From the NCBI RefSeq assembly GCF_015689335.1, contig NZ_CP065053.1, forward strand, positions 1,302,001 to 1,366,000: a DNA stretch of 64,000 nt, in the 5' to 3' direction. The stretch is from Massilia antarctica (GTDB lineage: Bacteria > Pseudomonadota > Gammaproteobacteria > Burkholderiales > Burkholderiaceae_D). A model generated the notes under the pieces. The model had not been told where the DNA came from. It worked only from the letters and a program-made list of their open reading frames with translations, and searched no databases. This document shows, piece after piece, positions 48,070-56,962 of this stretch (positions are counted from its first letter, which is position 1; every line of letters starts with the position of its first letter). The position numbers and the translations under genes were made by a program.

Positions 48070-48996
48070 ATGAACGCAGCCCTTCCCGCCGATCTGTTTT
48101 GCCCGCGCGTGCGCACGCGGCCGCATGGCCCCGACCTGTCGCGCATCATCGCCGGGATGTGGCGCATGGGGGAGTGGGGCATGTCGGCCGAACAGCGCGT
48201 CGCCTTCATCGAACAGTGCATCGCGCTCGGCGTCACCAGCTTCGACCATGCCGATATCTACGGCGACTATGGCGTCGAAGGCTTGTTCGGCGAGGCTCTG
48301 CGCCTGCAGCCTTCGCTGCGCGACCGTATCGAACTGATCAGCAAGTGCGGGATCAAGCTGCTGTCCCCGCAACGCCCGCAGCATGCGATCCAGCATTACG
48401 ACACCAGCGCCGCCCATATCGTCGCCTCGGTCGAGCAATCGCTGCGCCAACTGCATACCGACCATCTCGACCTGCTGCTGATCCACCGCCCGGATCCGCT
48501 CATGGAATTCGATGAGATCGCCACCGCCTTCGCGGCCCTGCGCCAGGCCGGCAAGGTCCTGCATTTTGGCGTCTCGAATTTTTCGCGCCACCAATTCGAG
48601 TCGCTCAACCGCCGCATCGAACTGGCCACCAACCAGGTCGAGTTTTCGCCCCTGCACACCCCGCCGATGTTCGATGAAACCTTCGACGGCCTGCAAGACC
48701 TGGGCGTGGCGCCGATGATCTGGTCGCCGCTGGCCGGCGGGCGCCTGTTCGCGAGCAACGACGACCATGCCGATCACCTGCGCCTGGTCATCAAGGGCAT
48801 CGCCGATGCGCTGAACCAGCCGTTCGCGAGCGTGGTGTTTGCGTGGATCATGCAATTGCCATGCCGCCCAGTGCCGCTGACCGGCACCGGGCGCATCGAG
48901 GCAATCGCCGTGGCCGTGGCCGCCACCCGTTTCACCCTCAGCCGCGAAGACTGGTTCAGCATCCTGCGCGCCGCGCGCGGTCACGAAGTCGCATAA
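48070..48996 (+). CDS. Aldo/keto reductase (YdhF-like)
   Basis: 308 aa TIM-barrel oxidoreductase with the catalytic tetrad: Asp and Tyr in DHADIYGDYG, Lys in LISKCGI, His in LLIHRPDP. NADPH-dependent reduction of carbonyls is the family role. ATG 48070 follows AGGAAAG; its promoter would lie in the inverted-repeat element just upstream. Confidence 0.9.
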   Translation: MNAALPADLFCPRVRTRPHGPDLSRIIAGMWRMGEWGMSAEQRVAFIEQCIALGVTSFDHADIYGDYGVEGLFGEALRLQPSLRDRIELISKCGIKLLSPQRPQHAIQHYDTSAAHIVASVEQSLRQLHTDHLDLLLIHRPDPLMEFDEIATAFAALRQAGKVLHFGVSNFSRHQFESLNRRIELATNQVEFSPLHTPPMFDETFDGLQDLGVAPMIWSPLAGGRLFASNDDHADHLRLVIKGIADALNQPFASVVFAWIMQLPCRPVPLTGTGRIEAIAVAVAATRFTLSREDWFSILRAARGHEVA

Positions 48997-49016
48997 CGGT
49001 GCCGGGAGCAGCGGGA

Positions 49017-49316
49017 ATGGCGGACATCGTCGAGAGCACGGCCCTGACCCCCTTGCAAAAGAAGGATTTGCTGCACCGCCTGGCGCGCATCGAGGGCCAG
49101 TTGCGCGGGGTGCAGAAGCTGATCGCGCAAGCCGCCACGCCGTCCGACTGCGACGCCGTGGCCCAGCAGATGGCGGCGGCGCGCAAGGCGCTGGACCGCT
49201 CGTTCGTGCAACTGCTCACCAGCACCATGCAAACCCAGAGCGCCAACGCGCGCGACCTGTCCGAAGCCCAGGCCAGCGCCGGCAAGCTGGCGGCCATGCT
49301 CGACAAGTTCGCGTGA
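49017..49316 (+). CDS. Metal-sensing / FrmR-RcnR-CsoR family transcriptional repressor
   Basis: 99 aa, all-helical DUF156 protein (LHRLARIEGQLRGVQKLI is diagnostic). It keeps the conserved Cys (SDCDAV near 43) and His (LLHR) but lacks the second Cys/His ligands of CsoR or FrmR (LLTSTMQT), so the inducer is unclear. 20 bp after the aldo/keto reductase, consistent with a small stress or aldehyde unit; convergent with pssA. Confidence 0.8.
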   Translation: MADIVESTALTPLQKKDLLHRLARIEGQLRGVQKLIAQAATPSDCDAVAQQMAAARKALDRSFVQLLTSTMQTQSANARDLSEAQASAGKLAAMLDKFA

Positions 49317-49323
49317 AACCTTC

Positions 49324-50121
49324 CTAGTCTTCGTACACGGCCGGGGCCGGCACGCCGCGCCAGCCGAGCTGCCACGCGATGTTGAGCAGCAGGGTAGCGC
49401 TGATGTACAGCACGAAAAACAGCACGAAGAAGCGCGTCTGCAGCCAGGCCAGCAAGGCCACGCCGACGCCGATGACGACGAACAGCAGCATGCTTTTCGG
49501 CTGCTTGGAGCTGGGGAAACGCACCGTCGACACCATCAGGGTGCCCACGCCCACCATCAGCAGCATCACCAGATAGGCTTGCATGGTGGTGGTCAGCGGC
49601 GCCGGCCAGGCCACCACGACCGCGGCCACGCAGGCCGCGCCGGCCGTGATCGGCATGCCGACGAAGTAGCGCGGATCGGTACGCCCGACATTGACGTTAA
49701 AGCGCGCCAGCCGCAGCGCGCCGCAGGCGACGAACACGAAACAAGCCAGGCCGCCGGCGCGCAGCAGGGTCGGATGGTCGGCGCCCAGTTGCACGAAACC
49801 GTAGCAATAGAGCAGCATGGCCGGGGCGCAGCCGAAATTCATGACGTCGGCGATCGAGTCGAGCTGCATGCCGAATTCGGATGAGGTATTGGTGGCGCGC
49901 GCGACAAAGCCGTCGAGCGCGTCGAACACGCCGGCCAGCACCAGCAGGATGGCGGACATGCGGTAGTCCGCGGCCAGGCCGACGTGGGCATTGTCGACCG
50001 ACATGACGATGCTGCCAAAGCCGCAGGCAATCGATAGCAGCGTGACAAAGCTCGGCAGGGCAAACTTGGCGCGCGCGAGGCGCTGCTGGCGTGTGGGTTT
50101 CAAGTGGTTTCGCAATCGCAT
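49324..50121 (-). CDS. pssA: CDP-diacylglycerol-serine O-phosphatidyltransferase
   Basis: 265 aa integral membrane enzyme that makes phosphatidylserine. The CDP-alcohol phosphatidyltransferase motif is complete: DALDGFVARATNTSSEFG then QLDSIAD (D-x2-DG-x2-AR-x8-G-x3-D-x3-D). About eight helices. ATG 50121 gives the usual short basic N-terminus; an upstream in-frame ATG at 50181 is less likely. Confidence 0.85.
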   Translation of the reverse strand: MRLRNHLKPTRQQRLARAKFALPSFVTLLSIACGFGSIVMSVDNAHVGLAADYRMSAILLVLAGVFDALDGFVARATNTSSEFGMQLDSIADVMNFGCAPAMLLYCYGFVQLGADHPTLLRAGGLACFVFVACGALRLARFNVNVGRTDPRYFVGMPITAGAACVAAVVVAWPAPLTTTMQAYLVMLLMVGVGTLMVSTVRFPSSKQPKSMLLFVVIGVGVALLAWLQTRFFVLFFVLYISATLLLNIAWQLGWRGVPAPAVYED

Positions 50122-50252
50122 CGAGGATAGTGTTGGTATTTTACAGCGTCGACCTGTATGCGCCAGATCAAACGGCGGCAAACAAATTTCACCGATTTCT
50201 GAATTCCCCTAGAATCGATACTCAGGAGTTTTTTCCGGTCGGAGGGAGCAGG

Positions 50253-51200
50253 ATGAACAGATTGCATCGCTGGAGCAGCTTGGCCGCCGGTCTGTCATGC
50301 GCGCTGGCCCTGTCCGCCTGCGGCGGCGGCGCCGACAATCCCTCCGCGGCCCAGACCAGCGCCTCGGCCGCGCTGGCCCAGGTAGCGGGCGCCCCCATCG
50401 CCACCAACGTGACCGCGATCGATGGCTTGAACTGGATTAACTTCCGGCGCGCGCAGATCGGCATGCCCATCTTGGCCCGCAACGCGCAGATCGAGCGCGC
50501 CGCCCAGGGTCACTCCGACTATCAGAAGAGCAACAACAAGGTGACGCACGAGCAGACCGTGGGCGCCCCGGGCTTTACCGGCGCGCAATTGATCGACCGC
50601 CTGACCGCTGCCGGCTATGCGTTCGTGCCGAGCGACACCGCCTATGGCGAAGTGATCTCGGCCACATCGAACGCGTCCGGCTTTTACATGGCGGAAGAAT
50701 TGATCACGGCCATCTACCACCGCTTCGTGATGTTCGAGCCCAAATTCAAGGAAATCGGCACCGGCTCGGCCGCCAACGCCAGCGGCTACACCTATTTCAC
50801 CAGCAATTTCGCGGCCAACAATGGCTTCGGCCCCGGCATGGGACGCGGCAATATCGCTACCTGGCCGGCCGATGGCCAGGCCGGGGTCACGCCGAATTTT
50901 TTCAGCAACTACGAAGAACCGGACCCGGTCGAGAATCTCAATGAAGTCGGCTACCCGATCAGCGTGCACGCCGACCTCGATGCCACCTTGAAGGTCGACA
51001 GCTTCACCGTGCGCCCGCGCGGCGGCGCGCTGCTCAACGTCAAGCTGCTCAAGCTCGGCGTGGACAGCCACACGCCCAAATCGGCCGCCGCGATCATTCC
51101 GCTCACCGTGCTGGCCCCCAGGACGGTGTACGAGGTCAGTTTTTCCGGCACCATCGATAGCCTGCCCATCACGAAAACCTGGTCTTTTACGAGCAAATAG
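50253..51200 (+). CDS. CAP domain-containing lipoprotein
   Basis: 315 aa behind a strong GGAGGGA. Lipobox-like LSACGGG, then a CAP/SCP domain (NWINFRRAQIGMPILARNAQIERAA, SDYQKSNNKVTHEQ, AYGEVIS) and a C-terminal Ig-like beta domain of about 100 residues. CAP proteins are extracellular; function in this lineage is not known. Confidence 0.82.
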   Translation: MNRLHRWSSLAAGLSCALALSACGGGADNPSAAQTSASAALAQVAGAPIATNVTAIDGLNWINFRRAQIGMPILARNAQIERAAQGHSDYQKSNNKVTHEQTVGAPGFTGAQLIDRLTAAGYAFVPSDTAYGEVISATSNASGFYMAEELITAIYHRFVMFEPKFKEIGTGSAANASGYTYFTSNFAANNGFGPGMGRGNIATWPADGQAGVTPNFFSNYEEPDPVENLNEVGYPISVHADLDATLKVDSFTVRPRGGALLNVKLLKLGVDSHTPKSAAAIIPLTVLAPRTVYEVSFSGTIDSLPITKTWSFTSK

Positions 51201-51256
51201 CGCGGCCTTGCTTCGGTTCGCCTGAAAAATTCTGCTATCGTGTGGTGCATTAGATA

Positions 51257-51907
51257 ATGAACAATCGCCACTTCATGTCATCGAGAGAGAAGCTGCCCGC
51301 CCGCGTCGCACTGCGCGCCGACTCCGCCACGCGCGCGGTGATCGATATGGCCGACGGCATCGACCGCATCATGGGCAACCGCGAGTTATACGCGCGCATG
51401 CTCAAGCGCTTTCGCAGCGATTACGCGCACGGGGCGGTGCCGATCGGCCAAGCGCTGGCGGCCGGCGATGCCGTTCTGGCGCAGCGCCTGGCGCATACCC
51501 TGAAAGGTGCAGCCGGCATGATCGGCGCGCACCGCCTGCACCAAGATGCCAGCGTCCTGGAACTGGCGATCCGCACCAATCCGCCGGCGCAGCAGGCGGC
51601 ACTGAACGCGCTCATGGGCGCCTTCGACAAGGTCTTGCACCTGCTCGATCAGGTGGTGACCGGCAGCGCGCCCGACGGCTTCGCGCTGGACATGCCGCAG
51701 CGTCCCCTGATGCAAGACCCGGTACTGCTGGCGCGGCTGGTGGAATTGCTGATCGATGCTGATGGCGCGGCGGTCGACCTGCTCGACGAGTCGGGCGCGA
51801 GCCTGCGCGTGATCCTGGGCGACGCCAGGCTGGCACGGGTAACAAAGGCGGTGAATGACTTCGATTTCGAGGGTGCGCTGAGCGCGCTCAGGCAAACCGC
51901 GCTCTGA
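51257..51907 (+). CDS. Hpt (histidine phosphotransfer) domain protein
   Basis: 216 aa. The Hpt helix carries HTLKGAAG near residue 79, the phospho-accepting His in relay systems. The C-terminal segment (LVELLIDADGAAVDLLDES) looks like the extra helical region seen after Hpt domains of hybrid kinases. No sensor kinase or receiver lies nearby. Confidence 0.8.
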   Translation: MNNRHFMSSREKLPARVALRADSATRAVIDMADGIDRIMGNRELYARMLKRFRSDYAHGAVPIGQALAAGDAVLAQRLAHTLKGAAGMIGAHRLHQDASVLELAIRTNPPAQQAALNALMGAFDKVLHLLDQVVTGSAPDGFALDMPQRPLMQDPVLLARLVELLIDADGAAVDLLDESGASLRVILGDARLARVTKAVNDFDFEGALSALRQTAL

Positions 51908-51940
51908 CGGACGGCGAACGCGCGGCGCGGCGCGGCCGAA

Positions 51941-52147
51941 TCAGCGGGTGTATTCGGCTTCTTCGTCGAAGGAATCGGCGCACGCCTTGCCGCAGAAGCG
52001 CTTGACGCTGTCGAGCGGCTTTTCACAGTACCAGCACGAGCCCTTGGGCGGCAACGCCTGGCGCGGCCGCACGGGCGCCGGCGCTGCATCGGACGCGGCG
52101 TCGAGCCCCGCTTCCTTTTCCGGCAAACTTTCCTCTATCGTTCCCAC
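51941..52147 (-). CDS. Small zinc-ribbon-like protein
   Basis: 68 aa from a GTG start (52147) behind GGGGGTG. A flexible acidic N-terminus is followed by CWYCEKPLDSVKRFCGKAC, a four-Cys zinc-binding pattern also found in conserved betaproteobacterial hypotheticals. The next 295 bp to the lipoprotein gene hold no supported gene. Confidence 0.6.
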   Translation of the reverse strand: MGTIEESLPEKEAGLDAASDAAPAPVRPRQALPPKGSCWYCEKPLDSVKRFCGKACADSFDEEAEYTR

Positions 52148-52442
52148 GAGTCACCCCCAAAATGGCAGCACAGCGAATTCTCAGAGCAAGATTACTTTAG
52201 CGGAATACTTTGGACATGAGAATTCGCAAGTCCTGCCGCATTCGATGAAACGGTCACGATCAATCCCAAGTTTGCACGCAATATGCAGCAGCCGCAATCA
52301 AGGGAAAACATGCGTTCGTTGCGACGCAACAACCACGAAGATACCCGACAGTGGGTAGATTCGCTGCGTTAAATCATAGCAGGATTAGAAATGCGCGTCG
52401 GCCGGGGGGATGGCTGGAAAGGCCGCGAAAATAGCGGCGATC

Positions 52443-52997
52443 TTACTTCGCCGGCTCGACCGTGACGATCAGGGAAGAGGCGGTCGTCTGTATGCGGGTC
52501 GGCACGAATTGCACGCCGGCATAGCGCAAATCTTCCGGCCGGAAGTTATACACCGCCACATCGGCAACGACCTTTTTCATCAGTACGTTTGCCGCCGTGG
52601 CCAGGTTGCGCTGCTGTGCATCGTCGATGCCATCGATGGCGAAGCGGTCCACGCGCGGCTCGGCCATCAGCACGGCGTTGCGGGCCGGATCGATATACGG
52701 GCGGCCGGACATGGCCAGGCTGCCGCGCCAGGACTGGCGCGTGAAGGGCGAGCCCAGCGCCGCCTCCAGGGATACGCCGACCCGGCCGCTGGCGGGGGCG
52801 AGCGACAGTTGCGGGTGCTTGAGTTCGATATCGAAGATTTCCACTACCCGGTTACTGATGGGGAAGCGTCGGTCCATGCCTGCCTGCAGCTTGGTTAAGG
52901 GGAGTTCGATCTGGCGCGGGCCGATCACGCTGGCGCAGGAAGCGAGCAGGCTGCCGGCCAGCGCCAGCAAGGTGCATGTGCGGAGGAGCTTTTTCAT
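52443..52997 (-). CDS. DUF1439 domain lipoprotein (YceB-like)
   Basis: 184 aa. Lipobox LLASC (Cys near 18) then DUF1439: PLTKLQAGMDRRFPISNRVVEIFDI and the C-terminal RYAGVQFVPTRIQ. Outer-membrane-associated lipoproteins of unknown function. ATG 52997 begins the signal peptide. Confidence 0.8.
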   Translation of the reverse strand: MKKLLRTCTLLALAGSLLASCASVIGPRQIELPLTKLQAGMDRRFPISNRVVEIFDIELKHPQLSLAPASGRVGVSLEAALGSPFTRQSWRGSLAMSGRPYIDPARNAVLMAEPRVDRFAIDGIDDAQQRNLATAANVLMKKVVADVAVYNFRPEDLRYAGVQFVPTRIQTTASSLIVTVEPAK

Positions 52998-53116
52998 GAG
53001 ACGAAGGCTAGCATAGTTCGATGGGCGCGGTTGCGAGCCTGATGGGCCGGACTTTGCCCCGGCATTTGGACCGAAGACCGTTGACTGCACCGATTTTTGC
53101 CACCGCCATGTAGACC

Positions 53117-53187
53117 GTCATCCCTGCCACTGGCAGAAATGACTTCCCGCGCCGGAAAGACGGAGCATAAGTTAGCGCCATTTGGAA
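53117..53187. repeat. Dispersed hairpin repeat, copy near 53117
   Basis: An imperfect palindrome (GTCATCCCTGCC and GGCAGAAATGAC) is followed by an 18-bp sequence GTTAGCGCCATTTGGAAC (53170-53187) that recurs inverted at 63983-64000. It lies in the 229-bp gap between two minus-strand genes. Confidence 0.45.
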
Positions 53188-53226
53188 CCGGCTTCTGACG
53201 TTGCACAGTTCCTACAGTGCATCCGC

Positions 53227-54537
53227 CTATCCGCCATCCCCGGCGCAACCTTGCGCGCGCGCCAGCAGCAGCGCGCGTTCGCGCAGGTTATTGGTCAACT
53301 CCGCCGCCTGCTTGAACTCGGCACATGCCTCGTCCATGCGCCCCAGGCGCGCCAGCAAATCGCCGCGCACGCTGGGCAGCAGATGATAGTTGCGCAGCGC
53401 AGCGCTGGCGACCAGCGCATCGACCAGCTCCAGCCCGGCCGCCGGTCCGTAGGCCATCCCCAGCACCACCGCGCGGTTCAGCTCCACCACGGGCGAGGGC
53501 ATCAGCTGCGCCAGCGCATCGTACAGCGCGGCGATGCGCGGCCAGTCGGTCTGCTCCGCCGTCAACGCACGCGCATGGCAGGCGGCGATGGCAGCCTGCA
53601 GCGCATACGGCCCGTAGCCCTCGCCCAGCTGCCCCGCCCGCTCCAGCGCCGCCAGGCCGCGCCGGATCAGCAACTGGTCCCAGCGGCTGCGGTCCTGCTC
53701 AAGCAGCAAGACCGGCTCGCCTTGCGGCCCCAGCCGGGCGCGCGCACGCGAAGACTGGATTTCCATCAGCGCCACCAAACCATGCACTTCGGATTCCTGC
53801 GGCAACAGGCCAGCCAGGATACGGCCGAGCCGCAAGGCTTCGTCGCACAGCTTCGGACGCATCCAGTCGCCGCCGGCACTGGCGGAATAGCCTTCGTTGT
53901 AGATCAGATAGATCACTTGCAACACCGACGCCAGGCGCGCCACCAGTTGGTCGGTGCGCGGGACCTCGAACGGCACCTTCGCTTCGGCCAGGGTGCGCTT
54001 GGCGCGCACGATGCGCTGCGCCACCGTCGCTTCGGAAACGAGGAAGGCATGGGCGATTTCATCGGTCGTCAGCCCGCCCAGCAGGCGCAGGGTGAGCGCC
54101 ACGCGTGCCTCGGTCGACAGTACCGGGTGGCAGGCGATGAACATCAGGCGCAGCAGGTCGTCGCCGATGTCGTCTTCGACGGTGGCGTCGAGGTCGGGCG
54201 CGGCGTCCTGCAGCAAGGTTTCGATCTCGTAGGTGAGTTCGGGCTCCTTGTTACGCTGCAAGGTCGCATGGCGCAGGTGGTCGAGCGCGCGGTTCTTGGC
54301 CACCGTCATCAGCCAGGCAGCCGGATTGTCGGGAATGCCGGCCTCGGGCCAGCGTTCCAGCGCACTGACCAGGGCGTCCTGCGCCAGCTCCTCGGCCAGG
54401 CCGACATTGCGCAGCATGCGCGCCAGCGCCCCGATGATGCGGGCCGACTCGATGCGCCAGACGCCTTCGATGACGCGCGCGGCCGCCTGGGTAGCCCCAG
54501 TCGCTTCCTTTGTCGCCTGTGCCTGCGTTAGCGGCAT
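53227..54537 (-). CDS. ECF sigma factor with C-terminal TPR-like region (ECF42 / DUF6596 type)
   Basis: 436 aa. Sigma region 2 (LAEELAQDALVSALERW, AAWLMTVAKNRALDHLR) and region 4 (LTTDEIAHAFLVSEATVAQRIVRAK), then a 230-residue helical repeat domain (AALYDALAQLMPSPVVELNRAVVLG). This architecture defines the ECF42 group, typically encoded with DGPF/YciI proteins, as here. No anti-sigma gene is adjacent, as usual for the group. Last gene of the minus-strand cluster, 3 bp after the double YciI gene. Confidence 0.88.
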   Translation of the reverse strand: MPLTQAQATKEATGATQAAARVIEGVWRIESARIIGALARMLRNVGLAEELAQDALVSALERWPEAGIPDNPAAWLMTVAKNRALDHLRHATLQRNKEPELTYEIETLLQDAAPDLDATVEDDIGDDLLRLMFIACHPVLSTEARVALTLRLLGGLTTDEIAHAFLVSEATVAQRIVRAKRTLAEAKVPFEVPRTDQLVARLASVLQVIYLIYNEGYSASAGGDWMRPKLCDEALRLGRILAGLLPQESEVHGLVALMEIQSSRARARLGPQGEPVLLLEQDRSRWDQLLIRRGLAALERAGQLGEGYGPYALQAAIAACHARALTAEQTDWPRIAALYDALAQLMPSPVVELNRAVVLGMAYGPAAGLELVDALVASAALRNYHLLPSVRGDLLARLGRMDEACAEFKQAAELTNNLRERALLLARAQGCAGDGG

Positions 54538-54540
54538 CGT

Positions 54541-55398
54541 CTAACGCGGGACCGGCGCGCCACCCGCCAGTTGCGCGCGCATGCCGGCATCGAGCCCGCT
54601 GGCGCGCATGTGTTGCTCGGCGGCGCGCAGCTCGGGGGTAAAGGCGCCGGCGGCGTCGGTGAGCTCGGCCAGCTGGCGGATTTCCACCTCGACCGGCGGG
54701 CCGACCGGATACGGATTGCGCGTGGCCCAGGCGATGGCATCCTGCAGCGACGGCGCGCGGATCAGCCAATAGCCAGCGATCATTTCCTTGATTTCGGTGA
54801 AAGGGCCGTCGACGACGGTCAGCTTGCCCGACGCCAGGTTGACGCGCGCGCCCAATGCGCTCGCGCGCAGCCCGTCAGCCCCCAGCAGCACGCCGACGCT
54901 CGCCTCGGCCGCATTGTGGGCATCGAGGGCGTCAAGCCGGGCGCGGGCGACCGGGGTTTCATTTTCCAGCTCAATGCTCGATCGCAGCAAGATGGCGTAG
55001 CGCTGGCCGGATGCATCGGGCTGGTCGGCGGCCTGGACGTTGGCGCAGCCACCGGGGCAGCCGCTCAAGCGCACCTCGACCTCGGCGGCGCCGGCCTCGC
55101 CCGGCGGCCAGCGCGCAGCCCATTCCAGCGCCTCGTCTTTCGATCCGACATCGATCACGGCGAAGCCGGCAAGCAGTGACCGCGTCTCGGGAAACGGACC
55201 ATCGGCCCGGGTGACACCGCCGCTGTCGATGCGCAGGCGTACCCCGCTGGCGCTGGGAAGCAAGTGCTCGCAGGCGCGCAGGATGCCGGCGTCGGCCATG
55301 GCGCCGGTGTAGCTGGCCAAGGCCGCGCGGCCGGCGGGTGACAGGGGCAGGCCGGCTTCGTGAGCCGGGTCGGATCGCCGCAAGAGCATGTAGCGCAT
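54541..55398 (-). CDS. YciI/DGPF family protein with two fused domains
   Basis: 285 aa comprising two YciI-like domains, each with the motif ADGPFPETR or VDGPFTEIKE; the first half is more diverged. Good ribosome-binding site (CTGGAG) before ATG 55398. The fused form beside the single-domain YciI gene suggests duplication and fusion. YciI proteins accompany ECF42 sigma factors but their biochemical role is unknown. Confidence 0.82.
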   Translation of the reverse strand: MRYMLLRRSDPAHEAGLPLSPAGRAALASYTGAMADAGILRACEHLLPSASGVRLRIDSGGVTRADGPFPETRSLLAGFAVIDVGSKDEALEWAARWPPGEAGAAEVEVRLSGCPGGCANVQAADQPDASGQRYAILLRSSIELENETPVARARLDALDAHNAAEASVGVLLGADGLRASALGARVNLASGKLTVVDGPFTEIKEMIAGYWLIRAPSLQDAIAWATRNPYPVGPPVEVEIRQLAELTDAAGAFTPELRAAEQHMRASGLDAGMRAQLAGGAPVPR

Positions 55399-55481
55399 AG
55401 TGTTCTCCAGGGTGGGGCGCAGTGAACGAAGATTGCCTTCAACTGCCGTCCCCGCGCCTGATGGGCGGGAACGGCATGGGT

Positions 55482-55895
55482 CTAGAGTTGCGCGCGCAAG
55501 CGTTCTTCTTGCTCGCGCAGCTCCGGCGTGAATTCGGCCCCGAAATCTTCCGCCTCAAACACTTGCCGGATCTCGATCTCGGAATCGCTTTCCATCGGAT
55601 TCGGACAGCGTTTGACCCATTCGATCGCTTCTTCCTTCGACTTTACCTGAATCAGCCAGAAGCCCGCAACGAGCTCCTTGGTTTCCGCGAACGGGCCGTC
55701 GACCACGGTGCGCTTGTTGCCGGAAAACTGGACACGTGCGCCGCGCGCACTCGGGTGCAAGCCTTCGCCGGCGAGCATCACCCCGGCCTTGACCAGTTCT
55801 TCATTGTATTTGCCCATCTCGGTCAGCAGCTTTTCGCTCGGCATTTTTCCAGCCTCGGACTCGGGACTGGCCTTGACGATGATCATGAATCTCAT
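55482..55895 (-). CDS. YciI/DGPF family protein
   Basis: 137 aa with MRFMIIVKASPESEAG and VDGPFAETKELVAGFWLIQVKS, the DGPF motif of YCII-related proteins. CAGGAG precedes ATG 55895. It belongs to the ECF42 cluster. Confidence 0.87.
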   Translation of the reverse strand: MRFMIIVKASPESEAGKMPSEKLLTEMGKYNEELVKAGVMLAGEGLHPSARGARVQFSGNKRTVVDGPFAETKELVAGFWLIQVKSKEEAIEWVKRCPNPMESDSEIEIRQVFEAEDFGAEFTPELREQEERLRAQL

Positions 55896-55908
55896 GGTGG
55901 GTCTCCTG

Positions 55909-56388
55909 TCACGCGCCGGGTTCGCCGCAAGCCTTGGCCGCGCCTGCCTGCATTTCTTCGGGACTCATGTCGCGCACGTGATGGGCGATCGACCAGCTGT
56001 GGCCGTACGGGTCCTTGAGCACGCCGTAGCGGTCGCCCCAGAATGTGTCGGCCAGGGGCATGACGACGGTCGCGCCGGCATCGGTGGCGCGCTGGAATGC
56101 TGCGTCGGCATCCTGCACGTACAGGTGCAGGGTGACGGGCGAGCCTTTCAGGGTCAGGGGGCCGACGGCACCCCATTCCGGCGTTTCCTCGGCCAGCATG
56201 ATGGCGGAATCGCCGATGCGGATCATTCCGTGGATCAACTTGCCATTGGGCGCCAGCATCTTGCCGGCATCGGTGGCGCCGAAGGCCTTGACGTAAAAAT
56301 CGATGGCGGACACCGCGTCGGCGCACACGATGTGCGGGGTGACGGTATGCATGTCCTCGGGAATGCGTTGGACGGCTTGCGTGCTCAT
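55909..56388 (-). CDS. VOC family protein (glyoxalase/bleomycin-resistance-like)
   Basis: 159 aa with paired beta-alpha-beta VOC modules (AIDFYVKAFGATDAGKML, ADAAFQRATDAGATVVMP) and GDRYGVLKDPYGHSW near the C-terminus. PhnB-like. 13 bp before the YciI gene. Metal-dependent small-molecule chemistry is the family role; the substrate is unknown. Confidence 0.87.
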   Translation of the reverse strand: MSTQAVQRIPEDMHTVTPHIVCADAVSAIDFYVKAFGATDAGKMLAPNGKLIHGMIRIGDSAIMLAEETPEWGAVGPLTLKGSPVTLHLYVQDADAAFQRATDAGATVVMPLADTFWGDRYGVLKDPYGHSWSIAHHVRDMSPEEMQAGAAKACGEPGA

Positions 56389-56413
56389 GGAGATTCTCCT
56401 TTGCGTGTCTAGG

Positions 56414-56878
56414 TTAGTCAGTCAATGGTTGATTAAGTTCCGTGCGCCAGGTGGAGGGATCGGGATCGAGATCCGGACCGCTGACGTACACTTCCCACAG
56501 GCCAGGCGCTTTACTGAGGCCCTGCGCCTCGATCCAGGCCATCAGCTGGCCCCAGGCGCCGGGCAAGGCGTCGTAGGGACCATGCAGCACGGCGCGCGCC
56601 ACCCGCGTCGCCGGCAGCATCCCGGGCTGCACCCGCCCGGCCGGCGTGACCGGTGCGGATACCGGGACGCCGATTTCAAAGTCAAAACGGTCGGGCTGCA
56701 TGCGGAAGTGGTGCGAATAGCAGCGCCCGGCGGGGCCGACGCCCTGGGCCGCCGTGGTGGCCATCAATTCGGCCATGCCGGGGCCCATCACCTTGCCGAT
56801 CTCGGCGCGTGGAATGTCGAAGCGGATGACGGCCGCCTGCACCGGGTCGGTGCGGGTAATGAACGGCGTGTCGAGCAT
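56414..56878 (-). CDS. GyrI-like / effector-binding domain protein
   Basis: 154 aa. QAAVIRFDIPRAEIGKVMGPGM at the start and GPYDALPGAWGQLMAWIEAQG near the middle match GyrI-like small-molecule-binding proteins. ATG 56878 follows AAGGAGA. First gene of the minus-strand ECF42 cluster (GyrI-like, VOC, YciI, double YciI, sigma). Confidence 0.75.
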   Translation of the reverse strand: MLDTPFITRTDPVQAAVIRFDIPRAEIGKVMGPGMAELMATTAAQGVGPAGRCYSHHFRMQPDRFDFEIGVPVSAPVTPAGRVQPGMLPATRVARAVLHGPYDALPGAWGQLMAWIEAQGLSKAPGLWEVYVSGPDLDPDPSTWRTELNQPLTD

Positions 56879-56962
56879 GGGTTTCTCCTTGAAGAGTGGG
56901 TTGCTGCTACGACGACGTTGCAGCCGGCGCGAAATCGACAACTGTTTGAACTATTTTTGGAT

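Noticed and set aside
53182..54531. 449-codon plus-strand ORF opposite the sigma factor gene
   Set aside because: Arg/Gln/His-rich shadow; the sigma factor on the minus strand has clear region 2 and 4 motifs.
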